Shown here piece by piece: positions 27,201 to 34,489 of a DNA stretch of 64,000 bases. The notes under the pieces are model-generated. The model saw nothing but the letters and a program-made list of their open reading frames with translations, was not told the DNA's origin and did not search any database. Position 1 is the first letter of the stretch. Every line of letters starts with the position of its first letter. Position numbers and translations under genes: made by a program. The stretch is from Bacteroidota bacterium (lineage in GTDB: Bacteria > Bacteroidota > Bacteroidia > Cytophagales > Cyclobacteriaceae), in NCBI GenBank assembly GCA_024280115.1, contig JAJRQT010000210.1, positions 1 through 64,000 on the forward strand, read 5' to 3'.

Positions 27201-27825
27201 GGAATCAGAAAAGACTATACTAGGAAATATTACACCGGACTGGATTGGCGGCTTGAATAACTCATTTTCTTATAAAGGGTTTTTCTTGAATGTGCTGGTA
27301 GATTTTGTTCAGGGGGGAGAACTTTCTTCTTCAACTAAATACCAGATGGTTGCCAAAGGGACAGGCCTCTTTACAGAGGAAGGCAGACGGCCTCAGGATA
27401 CGGATGATAGCGGAGCGCAATTACCATATGTAGGTGTATTGGATGGTGTAGTTGAAATTTTAGATGGTGATGGCAATGTTACCGGATATGAAGAAAACAC
27501 AAAAGCTGTGGATGGTCAAACTTATTGGGCTACCAGGGCATGGAGTGGTATTGGTGAAGAATTTGTACTTGACGCCAGTTACATTACGTTGCGTGAGTTG
27601 ATACTGGGGTATAACTTTAAAACCAGCATGCTGAAAAATTCTGTTTTCAGAGGAATCCGGATTTCATTGGTTGGAAGGAATTTATTTTATTTCGAGGAAC
27701 ATATGCAGAATATGGGTATATCTCCGGAATCAGCGCCAAATACAGCAGCAGGCGCCAGGGGTATAGAGACGATTTCTATGCCAACAACGAGAACATTTGG
27801 CGTGAATGTTAATCTTACCTTTTAA
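24280..27825 (+). CDS. SusC-family TonB-dependent glycan transporter with STN signalling domain
   Basis: 1181 residues. A signal peptide ends about residue 38 (GNIEAQ). The order of domains is an STN/secretin-like signalling domain (~45-115, DVKDASVIQLFNELEQKTEF), a carboxypeptidase-regulatory-like domain (~137-213, VTGRITSSEDESGLPGVNVIVKGT), a TonB-dependent plug (~230-370, VSNPAAGTGGSTNVTIRGNSS, LYGSRGANGVIVITTKSG) and a 22-strand barrel ending in a C-terminal Phe (NVNLTF). The STN domain marks it as a receptor that signals through the FecR/sigma pair just upstream. The barrel imports oligosaccharides together with the SusD lipoprotein encoded 32 bases downstream. It is the only SusC in the window, so the imported ligand probably comes from at least part of the surrounding enzyme set. 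Confidence 0.95.
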   Translation: MKIKLLRLLIYAMRLSFIGIFLQCLLLNLLIAGNIEAQKYSSVKEVVISIDVKDASVIQLFNELEQKTEFQFTYDDNVVSNNKTKISITGQQKSIEEILLEVSKQAKLRFKQVNNNINVNPLKNRSESKSIEIIIQGTTVTGRITSSEDESGLPGVNVIVKGTLEGTVTDIDGNYKLDVPGESSILVFSSVGFITEEILVGGQSVIDIVMVADIKSLSEVVVTAFGIEREKKALGYSAQELEGEELSSAREINVANYLTGKVAGVQVSNPAAGTGGSTNVTIRGNSSLTGSNQPLYVVDGIPIINQGNSSSGAGLWGDNDYGDGIGNINPDDVESITVLKGPNASALYGSRGANGVIVITTKSGKSRKGIGVEFNSTTSIQKINLVPERQNKYSTGYEGTNLYGSIVEIDGESYETMPAWHGDSWGPPLDGRRVVSDPFLMPGEDPRPFTLLPQDPNNARNFYETGLVANNMISFTGGTENTTARLSIGNTYNKGIIPNSSGNRNTINLRVNSKLTDRLSFDSKVNYTNAKFDNRPNLGSSGDNVTYALAVMGRYVPMDFLKEHYEETKSRGNFPGVRLGNPYYTVNELKNNDERNRVIGFVSLRYAFTDWLSLSLRSGLDWYTDERQKTWPVGARGRSNRDGRLVETVINSKEMNSDFLLTAAGDLSSNFTGSFTVGGNLLTQYTSITGWDARDFKAPGVFHVSNAQDIRPSNSLREKEIQSLYFMGQLAYKNYLFLDITGRNDWSSALGTGNYSFFYPSVSLGWVFTDAFEMNSDFFTFGKLRASWAQVGNDSEPYLTQSGYNSYTTSYNGQGYASMSSRIPAFDLKNELTESLEFGLDFRFFKNRIGLDMTYYDGSTKDQILPVQISNSSGYRTVVINAGEIKNSGLEAVLNAGIIRSSGGFNWDLSFNYAKNNSEVVELAPGIETYLLVDNYPNDIEARPGEAFGNIIGYKYKRSPDGRRIVGSGGNYSRESEKTILGNITPDWIGGLNNSFSYKGFFLNVLVDFVQGGELSSSTKYQMVAKGTGLFTEEGRRPQDTDDSGAQLPYVGVLDGVVEILDGDGNVTGYEENTKAVDGQTYWATRAWSGIGEEFVLDASYITLRELILGYNFKTSMLKNSVFRGIRISLVGRNLFYFEEHMQNMGISPESAPNTAAGARGIETISMPTTRTFGVNVNLTF

Positions 27826-27857
27826 TTAGCATTTTAACCAACTTAAATTCGAAAAAG

Positions 27858-29516
27858 ATGAAAATATATAAGAACATAAAATTTATCATTGTTTTTTCAA
27901 TAGCTATCCTCATGAGTTATTCATGCACAGATGGTTTTGAAGAATTGAATACGCAAAAAAACCTGGTGACAGCAGATCTGGTCAATGTAAACCTGATATT
28001 CACACGGGTACAGGTACAAGCGATAAAGAATGGTACACCAAATGGGACTGGGACTATTGGCAATTATAGCGGGATGTCTTATTCTTCCGCAAATCGTCCT
28101 TTCCTCGAAGGTGACTCGCCAGGGATATGGAATTCAGCCTATACTACTTTCACAAATAATCTTTCTGAAATTATCAAGTTAACGAAAGATGATCCGGAAT
28201 TGATCAATAAAACAGCAATAGCGAGGATCATGAAAGTATGGGCGTTTGCTAAAGTCACCGATACATATGGCGATATACCCTATTTTCAATCGAGTTTACC
28301 ACTTGATGAGGCCGTAAGTAATCCGAAATACGATACGCAAAAAAGTATTTATGAGGATTTCTTTAAGGAGCTCAAAGAGGCTGCAAGTTCTTTGGACGCA
28401 TCCATGGAAAGTTATGGCTCTGCAGATCTGGTTTACGGTGGCAATGTCGATAAATGGAGAAAGTTTGCTAATTCTCTCAGATTACGTTTGGCTTTACGGG
28501 TCAGGTATGCTGATGAGGAGATGGCCAGGGCGAATATGAGTGATTTGCAAGAGGCGGATTTGATTTTAACCAGAGATGACGATGCCTCAATGTACACTTC
28601 TACTGACAATGCAGATAACTTAAATGGTTTTTATTCGAGTGTATTGAATAACGGTAAGGATCTTACAAAAAGAGGGATAGGGCAGGAGATTGTCAATAAT
28701 ATGATAAATAAAAATGACCCTAGGATTAAAATATGGGCCGATACAGCGAAAGCTGAATTTCCGAAAGATGACCCTAATCTTGATTACTTTGGATATCGGG
28801 GTACTCCACTACTCGGATTGGTACCGGTTGAGTACAAGTTACCATGGGGTCAGGAATCTGCCTCCAGGATTAGTGACCTTTTTTATGTACCCGTAATTGA
28901 AGTACCCGTATTGCGTTCTTCTGAAGTTTATTTTGCCCTCTCCGAAGCAGCATTGTTTGGATTGCGAGGCGGTGATGCTCAGGATTATTACAAAAAAGGC
29001 ATGGAAGCTGCATTGAATTGGGCAAGAGATTTTAATTTGAATTCCAAACCGCAACTACCAGAGGTACTCGGAATGTTGTATCCGGACTGGACTGACGATG
29101 ATATTAATTTATTGTTGACTCACAAGGAACTTACCCAGGGAGAAATTGATACATTCCTTGGATCTCCGGCGGCAGTATTATCAGGTACGCAAGAAGAGCA
29201 ACTGGAACAGATAATTGTTCAAAAGAATATTTCGCTTTATCCACTGGAATACCAGAATTGGGCAGAATGGAGAAGAACAGGATATCCAATCGTACAAGTC
29301 GGTCCGGATGATGATGATTTGAAAGGCGTAAGCCCAAGGAGGATGCCCTGGCCCAATACTGAGCAAACCATCAATAGTGAAAGCTACAATGAAGCTGAAT
29401 CAAGAATTTCCGGGGGTGATTTGAGACTTTCAAAAGTATGGTGGGACGCCAATCCAAATGTGCCACCTAACAATACTGATCCTTTACCCACCAGGGATAC
29501 TCCATGGGTTCAATAG
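27858..29516 (+). CDS. SusD/RagB-family surface glycan-binding lipoprotein
   Basis: 552 residues with lipobox YSC (Cys23) followed by acidic residues (CTDGFEEL), which fits a surface lipoprotein export signal. It belongs to the SusD-like_2 subgroup: ELNTQKNLVTADLVNVNLIFT near the start, IARIMKVWAFAKVTDTYGDIPYFQ (quoted in part; residues ~115-138) in the TPR-like region, and LYPLEYQNWAEWRRTGYP near the end. It caps the SusC barrel and binds the glycan before import. It follows susC by 32 bases and is followed by a clear intrinsic terminator, so sigma-fecR-susC-susD form the core transcription unit. Confidence 0.94.
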   Translation: MKIYKNIKFIIVFSIAILMSYSCTDGFEELNTQKNLVTADLVNVNLIFTRVQVQAIKNGTPNGTGTIGNYSGMSYSSANRPFLEGDSPGIWNSAYTTFTNNLSEIIKLTKDDPELINKTAIARIMKVWAFAKVTDTYGDIPYFQSSLPLDEAVSNPKYDTQKSIYEDFFKELKEAASSLDASMESYGSADLVYGGNVDKWRKFANSLRLRLALRVRYADEEMARANMSDLQEADLILTRDDDASMYTSTDNADNLNGFYSSVLNNGKDLTKRGIGQEIVNNMINKNDPRIKIWADTAKAEFPKDDPNLDYFGYRGTPLLGLVPVEYKLPWGQESASRISDLFYVPVIEVPVLRSSEVYFALSEAALFGLRGGDAQDYYKKGMEAALNWARDFNLNSKPQLPEVLGMLYPDWTDDDINLLLTHKELTQGEIDTFLGSPAAVLSGTQEEQLEQIIVQKNISLYPLEYQNWAEWRRTGYPIVQVGPDDDDLKGVSPRRMPWPNTEQTINSESYNEAESRISGGDLRLSKVWWDANPNVPPNNTDPLPTRDTPWVQ

Positions 29517-29558
29517 TTCGTAATAATTAATTAATTAAGTTAAACAATGTTTGTTGCG

Positions 29559-29591
29559 AGGGTTGTTCTGAAAATGGACAACCCTTTTTTT
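29559..29591 (+). terminator. rho-independent terminator after susD
   Basis: AGGGTTGTTC (29559-29568), a 7-base loop, GGACAACCCT (29576-29585), then a run of T's to 29591. The stem is 10 bp with one G-U pair. It lies 43 bases after the susD stop and clearly ends the susCD transcript. Confidence 0.85.
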
Positions 29592-29664
29592 AAATAATTC
29601 ATGATCCTTTTAAAAGCAAATTTCTCAATAATTTGTAACTTCATTTGGACGTTGGCCCGAAGTT

Positions 29665-29720
29665 CTAATTATAATTGTGTTTTTGAAAACCCAGTGATTT
29701 TTTGAGTAGATTATAATTAG
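29665..29720. promoter_or_regulatory. 11-bp inverted repeat upstream of the D-amino-acid dehydrogenase gene
   Basis: CTAATTATAAT (29665-29675) is perfectly complementary to ATTATAATTAG (29710-29720), 34 bases apart, ending 50 bases before the start codon at 29771. An operator with two half-sites is possible. Both arms are very AT-rich, so chance is not excluded. Confidence 0.35.
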
Positions 29721-29770
29721 GAAAAAGGAGTGAAATCATCTGAAAGAAAAATTTAAACAGAAATAAATAA

Positions 29771-31021
29771 ATGAATAGAGAAGATGCCGATGTAGCCATA
29801 ATAGGTGGAGGCGTAATCGGGTTATTTTGTGCATACTATTTGTCTAAAGAGGGTAAATCAGTTATCATTCTTGAGAAAGGAGACTTAAAAGATGCTTGTT
29901 CCTATGGCAATTGTGGGTTGGTTAGCCCAAGCCATGCCCTACCATTAAATAGTCCGGAACTCATTATAAAGGCAGCTATATGGTTGTTTCAAAAAGATTC
30001 ACCGTTTTACATTAAACCCCAGCTCAACTTTAAGTTTTTAAGTTGGATGCTAAGTTTTGCGCTTAACGCCAACAAGAAAAAAGTAGAAAGGGGAATGATG
30101 GCCCTCAACAATATATTGCAGCTATCAAGGTCTTTGTACGATGAGTTTTTCTCCGAGCAGCCCTTGGATTGTGATTGGTCACCAAGTGGGATTCATTTCG
30201 TATTCAGGCATGAAAAATCATTTGAAACCTACCGGGTTAAAAATGAGAAATTGTCAGAAATAGGATTGATAGCCACCCCCTTTACGGGTAATGCTTTATT
30301 GGATAAGGAGCCGGCCCTTAGCGACCGAGTTTATGGTTCATGGTTTTATGAAATGGATGCTTCTCTCAATCCCGGGAAGTTAATGACTGAATTAAGACAA
30401 AAACTCATCGCAGATGGAGTACAGATTTCAGACTTATGTGAAGTTGAAGGATTTCGAAAAACTAATGGCCAGATTAAAGAAGTAATTACAAATAAGGGAG
30501 TAGTGAAGGCAAAAGATGTGGTATTGGCAAGCGGTGCCTGGTCACCAAAGTTCGAAAAGCAATTGGACTTAAAAATACCTGTTATACCAGGTAAAGGGTA
30601 TAGCATTACTTTGAAAAAGCCAGCTTTAAGCCCGAAATGTCCTTGTATTTTTGAAGAGCGAAAAGTGGTGGCTACTCCATGGAAAGACAGCGTCAGGCTC
30701 GGTGGGACAATGGAGTTTTCAGGATACAGTACCACACTTAACCAGTTAAGACTTCAAACGCTGAAGAATGTCGCTTCAGATTATTTGAAAGAGCCCTTTA
30801 CAGAAGAAAATGGAGAAGAATGGTACGGTTGGCGACCTATGACCAATGATGGTATTCCAATTATCGGCAGGTCTCCATTACATAAAAACCTGTTCTTAGC
30901 AAGTGGCCATAATATGCTTGGATTGAGCATGGCGCCTGCCACAGGCAAACTTATTGCCGAGCTTATTACCAATCAAAAACCACATATCGACATATCGCCA
31001 TACTCACTGGAAAGATTTTAA
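29771..31021 (+). CDS. D-amino-acid dehydrogenase-like FAD oxidoreductase (DAO family)
   Basis: 416 residues, no signal peptide, so cytoplasmic or on the inner membrane face. The N-terminal Rossmann motif is DVAIIGGGVIG (residues 7-17), followed by VIILEKGD. The DadA-type stretch SYGNCGLVSPSHALPL comes next, and the C-terminal FAD site is WRPMTNDGIPIIG ... LASGHNMLGLSMAPATGK. The length and this last motif match the small subunit-type D-amino-acid dehydrogenases that pass electrons to quinones, but related DAO enzymes oxidise other amines, including amino sugars. It lies directly after the SusC/SusD unit and before a deacetylase and a hexosaminidase, so an amine released from the imported glycan is a reasonable substrate. 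That is inference. Confidence 0.85.
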   Translation: MNREDADVAIIGGGVIGLFCAYYLSKEGKSVIILEKGDLKDACSYGNCGLVSPSHALPLNSPELIIKAAIWLFQKDSPFYIKPQLNFKFLSWMLSFALNANKKKVERGMMALNNILQLSRSLYDEFFSEQPLDCDWSPSGIHFVFRHEKSFETYRVKNEKLSEIGLIATPFTGNALLDKEPALSDRVYGSWFYEMDASLNPGKLMTELRQKLIADGVQISDLCEVEGFRKTNGQIKEVITNKGVVKAKDVVLASGAWSPKFEKQLDLKIPVIPGKGYSITLKKPALSPKCPCIFEERKVVATPWKDSVRLGGTMEFSGYSTTLNQLRLQTLKNVASDYLKEPFTEENGEEWYGWRPMTNDGIPIIGRSPLHKNLFLASGHNMLGLSMAPATGKLIAELITNQKPHIDISPYSLERF

Positions 31022-31043
31022 ATTTATTGGTTAAAAACAGATT

Positions 31044-31244
31044 ATGAAAAGAACAGTATTAAAGCTATCATCATATCTTGTCAATAAGTGGCCATCAACG
31101 AATAAGATAGGTGTTCATAGTTTCTCGTCAACTAGAATTTTATTATTGCAATTGAAAGATTCATTATTTTCTCAGAGTTTATCTTTTGTGGTATTTCATC
31201 ATGATTCACATAGTTTGAAAGACCGGTTATCCTCATTGGATTAA
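31044..31244 (+). CDS. possible small hypothetical protein (weak)
   Basis: A 66-residue frame begins 22 bases after the dehydrogenase stop. It is Ser- and Leu-rich, has no recognisable domain, signal or membrane helix, and no homologue I can name. It is listed only because it fills most of a 254-base gap in the same direction as its neighbours; it may well be non-coding. Confidence 0.18.
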   Translation: MKRTVLKLSSYLVNKWPSTNKIGVHSFSSTRILLLQLKDSLFSQSLSFVVFHHDSHSLKDRLSSLD

Positions 31245-31275
31245 TAGTACTCGACATGTATAAGAATTTACCAAA

Positions 31276-32232
31276 ATGAAAGATTATTCTGTAATAACCA
31301 TTATGACAATGATCCGAAACTGTTTTTTGAATAGAAATTTTTTGTTTGATGTAAAAAGCTTGACTTACCGTCTAACAGGTACGATTTTCTCGTGTTGTTT
31401 AGTAATATTTATAGGAAGTATCTCAATTTCCTGTAAACCGGGGAAAGCTACAAAGCAGGAAGAAATAAATAAATTAGAAGATGCTGTATCTAGACAAGGT
31501 AAGGTAATAATGGCTGTTTTTGCCCATCCCGATGATGAGATGATTGTAGGGCCATTATTGGCGAAATATGCCAGGGAAGGGGCGACAATACAGTTAGTTA
31601 CCGTAACTGACGGTAGGTACGGAACCGGGCAAACTGACTTAAAACCAGGAGAGGAGTTGGTAGAACTTCGAAAAAAGGAGGTCAATTGCGCAGCTTCATA
31701 CCTGGGGATCGAGAAGCCTATATGGCTGGGGTATCATGATCAATTGAAGCTTAAAGAGGGTTATTTCGGTCATGTCCCTTACATACAAAAATTAATGAGG
31801 GAACTGGATAGCCTGGTAGCCAAAATAAAACCGGATGTAATCATCACATGGGGACCTGACGGTGGCACTAACCATATGGACCACCGCATAGTCGGCGCTT
31901 CAATTTCCCAGGTTTACCTGAGCAAGATATGGGAAAAGACAAAGGCATTGTATTATGTGGCAACACCCTCATCACTAATTGATGATGCGGATAAAAAACT
32001 CTTGAGAGGAGTGGACGATACATACCTGACCACAAAAATCTCATACAAAGAGGGAGACAGGGAAAATACAATCAAGGCAATGAAGTGTTATAAAAGTCAA
32101 TGGTCTGAGGAAACGATTGATACAAGAGCGGAGAGAATGAGAAATGGAAACCAAACGGTGTACCTGAGACCGCTAGTGCAGGCGATGAATCTTTCAAATG
32201 ATATTTTTAATGAATTTAACCACAAAAAGTAA
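31276..32232 (+). CDS. PIG-L/LmbE-family N-deacetylase lipoprotein
   Basis: 318 residues. A hydrophobic segment (about 35-52) ends in a lipobox-like SISC (Cys53). The start is uncertain: 31276 is used, but ATGs at 31303 or 31309 would shorten the unusually long pre-signal region. The catalytic domain has the zinc and acid-base motif AHPDDE (residues 83-88), the glycan-deacetylase pattern TVTDGRYG, and the second metal motif H-x-D-H (residues 200-203, NHMDHR). Members remove N-acetyl groups from GlcNAc-containing compounds. The hexosaminidase gene begins four bases after its stop, so the two are coupled and probably act on the same N-acetylhexosamine residues. Confidence 0.9.
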   Translation: MKDYSVITIMTMIRNCFLNRNFLFDVKSLTYRLTGTIFSCCLVIFIGSISISCKPGKATKQEEINKLEDAVSRQGKVIMAVFAHPDDEMIVGPLLAKYAREGATIQLVTVTDGRYGTGQTDLKPGEELVELRKKEVNCAASYLGIEKPIWLGYHDQLKLKEGYFGHVPYIQKLMRELDSLVAKIKPDVIITWGPDGGTNHMDHRIVGASISQVYLSKIWEKTKALYYVATPSSLIDDADKKLLRGVDDTYLTTKISYKEGDRENTIKAMKCYKSQWSEETIDTRAERMRNGNQTVYLRPLVQAMNLSNDIFNEFNHKK

Positions 32233-32235
32233 GAC

Positions 32236-34392
32236 ATGAAAAAGACAAGTCTAACTACCCTTCTGGTAGTTGCAATCCTAATAAGTAAATTAGTCACGTT
32301 CAAGTGCGAGGCTTCAGAACTCACGAACCTTGGCCTCCATGTTATACCTTATCCTCAACAAGTTGAAATAGGAGGGAATGACTTTATACTTAAAAGTCCA
32401 GTAAATATCGTGTTGGACAAGAATTCAACGGAAGTAGATCGACAAACTGCGAATTTGTTGAAGAAGGAGCTAGGAGAAAAATGGGGTATTAAGGCTGTGC
32501 TTGGAGAAGACAAGGGGAGTAGCAACGTAATTCTGAATAGAAGAGGTGTCCCTAAATCAATGGGAGATCAGGAGTATAAACTCACAACAGACACCAATGT
32601 TTTAACTATAAGTGCGAAAGGAGAAGACGGCCTGTTTTATGGGGTTCAAACCATTTTTCAATTGTTAAAGAAAGTAAGAGGTGAAGTAATTATTCCGGGA
32701 ATGGAAATCAGAGATTGGCCGGATGTGGAGATTAGAGCGGCCCACTACGATACCAAACATCATCAGGATAAGGCAAGTTATGTGAAGAGCTTTATCAGGG
32801 ATTTGGCAAGGTACAAAATCAATATGCTGGTATGGGAATGGGAAGATAAATTTGCGTATAAAAGTCATCCTGAGATAGGCGCCCCGGGAGCCTTTACAAT
32901 GGAGGAGATGCAGGAATTCACCAGATATGCAAAAGAATATCATGTAGAGTTGGTGCCGTTGGTTCAGGGACTTGGGCATGTAAGCTTTATTTTGAAATGG
33001 CTGAAATACAAAGATCTTAGGGAAGTTGAAAATTCTGATTGGGAATTTTGCCCCTTGGAAGATAGCTCATATAATCTGCTGTTTGATCTTTGGGATGAGG
33101 CAATGGAAGCAACTCCCGGATCAAGATATATTCATATCGGTTCTGATGAGACCTACGAATTGGGGCAATGTGAAAAATGCAGAGCGAAAGCTGAAGAAAT
33201 TGGTAATAGTGGCCTGTATCACACATTTGCCAGCAAAGCGGCCAAACATATTAAAAAGTCCAGGAAAGTGATGTTATGGGAAAGGCCCATGGGTTGGGAG
33301 AAAAACAGATCACCGATTAAAGGTATGAAGCCGGATACAGACCTGGTACTCACAGAGAGTTATAGTTTTATGACCCCTGATTTTAGATATGTGAAAGAAG
33401 CAAAGTCGATGGGGTTTGAAGTATTTATGTATGATCCTAACCCCGGAATAGAACCTTTATTTCTTCCATATCATTATAGAATTCGCAGAGGTAAAAAGGT
33501 AGCAGGGAGCTTGAAAAACTCCTATGATCTACTTTCTGCTGGTTCCAAATCCGAAGTATTTGATGGTATGATCAACACTTCATGGGACGATTCGGGACTT
33601 CACAACCAAATGTGGATGCTCAGTTTTATAAATTCAGCACAGTATTCATGGAATGGAGGAGCCCCTAATTTGGATGAATTTGAGGATTCCTTCTTCGCTA
33701 GCTACTATGGAGACAAGGTAATTGATATGAAAGAACTTTATCAGTTGTTGAATGAAGGCGCTTACTATTTCGCCGCCACACTTGAACGAAATGTCTGGCA
33801 TCATGGGACAATAGGTAAAACACATTTGCCTGATTTGCCAAGGGGGCAAAACATAGAATATGATCCATATTGGAACGCGGAGTATAAAGACATGGTTATT
33901 CGATCCGGAATGCAAAGCAAGAAGATGGCACGGGCGCTTCAAATAATTGAAACCAATAAAAAACTGGCTATGGATCATCAATACGATTTTGAACTATATC
34001 AAACAATAGTAGAATTGATTGACCATACCTGTCATACTTATCAGGACTTGTCAAATTTGGAACGGTCCATAACTGAAGCTCACAGAAACGCCTTTTCTAA
34101 CAGACAAGCAGCATATAATAGTTTGCAAAAAGCCGAACAAATAATTGAAAAAAGTCTGAAGAGAAGGGATAGTGTTTATAACAAAATAGTGGCAACCTGG
34201 GAAAAAACGAGATTTCCCAAAGGCATGTCAACATCAGAAAAGCAGTTTTTTTACAAACCGGATCGTGCGCGTCATTTTGCCAACAGGACTAAGGACATGA
34301 CCTATTTAATTTATGATGAACAATTGCTGGACATGGAAGGTTATCTGGAAAATTTGAGGAAGTACAGGAAGGCATTTCAAATAGAATTTTAA
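32236..34392 (+). CDS. GH20-type beta-N-acetylhexosaminidase
   Basis: 718 residues with an N-terminal signal (to about 25). Residues ~33-155 form the GH20b domain (LHVIPYPQQVEIGG, LFYGVQTIFQLL). The GH20 barrel follows (~160-520): EIRDWPDVEIRAAHYD, NMLVWEWEDKF, LVPLVQGLGHVSF and the catalytic pair in IHIGSDETYELG (D304-E305; most GH20 enzymes have GGDE, here GSDE). MINTSWDDSGLHNQMW forms part of the end of the barrel. The last ~150 residues are helical, charged and may be a coiled coil (LSNLERSITEAHRNAFSNR region). The usual substrate-assisted mechanism needs an N-acetyl group, so the coupled PIG-L deacetylase upstream would compete with it or follow it. Activity on GlcNAc/GalNAc is inferred. 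Confidence 0.86.
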   Translation: MKKTSLTTLLVVAILISKLVTFKCEASELTNLGLHVIPYPQQVEIGGNDFILKSPVNIVLDKNSTEVDRQTANLLKKELGEKWGIKAVLGEDKGSSNVILNRRGVPKSMGDQEYKLTTDTNVLTISAKGEDGLFYGVQTIFQLLKKVRGEVIIPGMEIRDWPDVEIRAAHYDTKHHQDKASYVKSFIRDLARYKINMLVWEWEDKFAYKSHPEIGAPGAFTMEEMQEFTRYAKEYHVELVPLVQGLGHVSFILKWLKYKDLREVENSDWEFCPLEDSSYNLLFDLWDEAMEATPGSRYIHIGSDETYELGQCEKCRAKAEEIGNSGLYHTFASKAAKHIKKSRKVMLWERPMGWEKNRSPIKGMKPDTDLVLTESYSFMTPDFRYVKEAKSMGFEVFMYDPNPGIEPLFLPYHYRIRRGKKVAGSLKNSYDLLSAGSKSEVFDGMINTSWDDSGLHNQMWMLSFINSAQYSWNGGAPNLDEFEDSFFASYYGDKVIDMKELYQLLNEGAYYFAATLERNVWHHGTIGKTHLPDLPRGQNIEYDPYWNAEYKDMVIRSGMQSKKMARALQIIETNKKLAMDHQYDFELYQTIVELIDHTCHTYQDLSNLERSITEAHRNAFSNRQAAYNSLQKAEQIIEKSLKRRDSVYNKIVATWEKTRFPKGMSTSEKQFFYKPDRARHFANRTKDMTYLIYDEQLLDMEGYLENLRKYRKAFQIEF

Positions 34393-34489
34393 TATGCCTC
34401 CTGTATATAGTAGTGATGTCAAATAAAAATTTCTATTAATAATTATTAAATCTATTGTGAATCATCAGTAATTAACGAAAACACTTATC

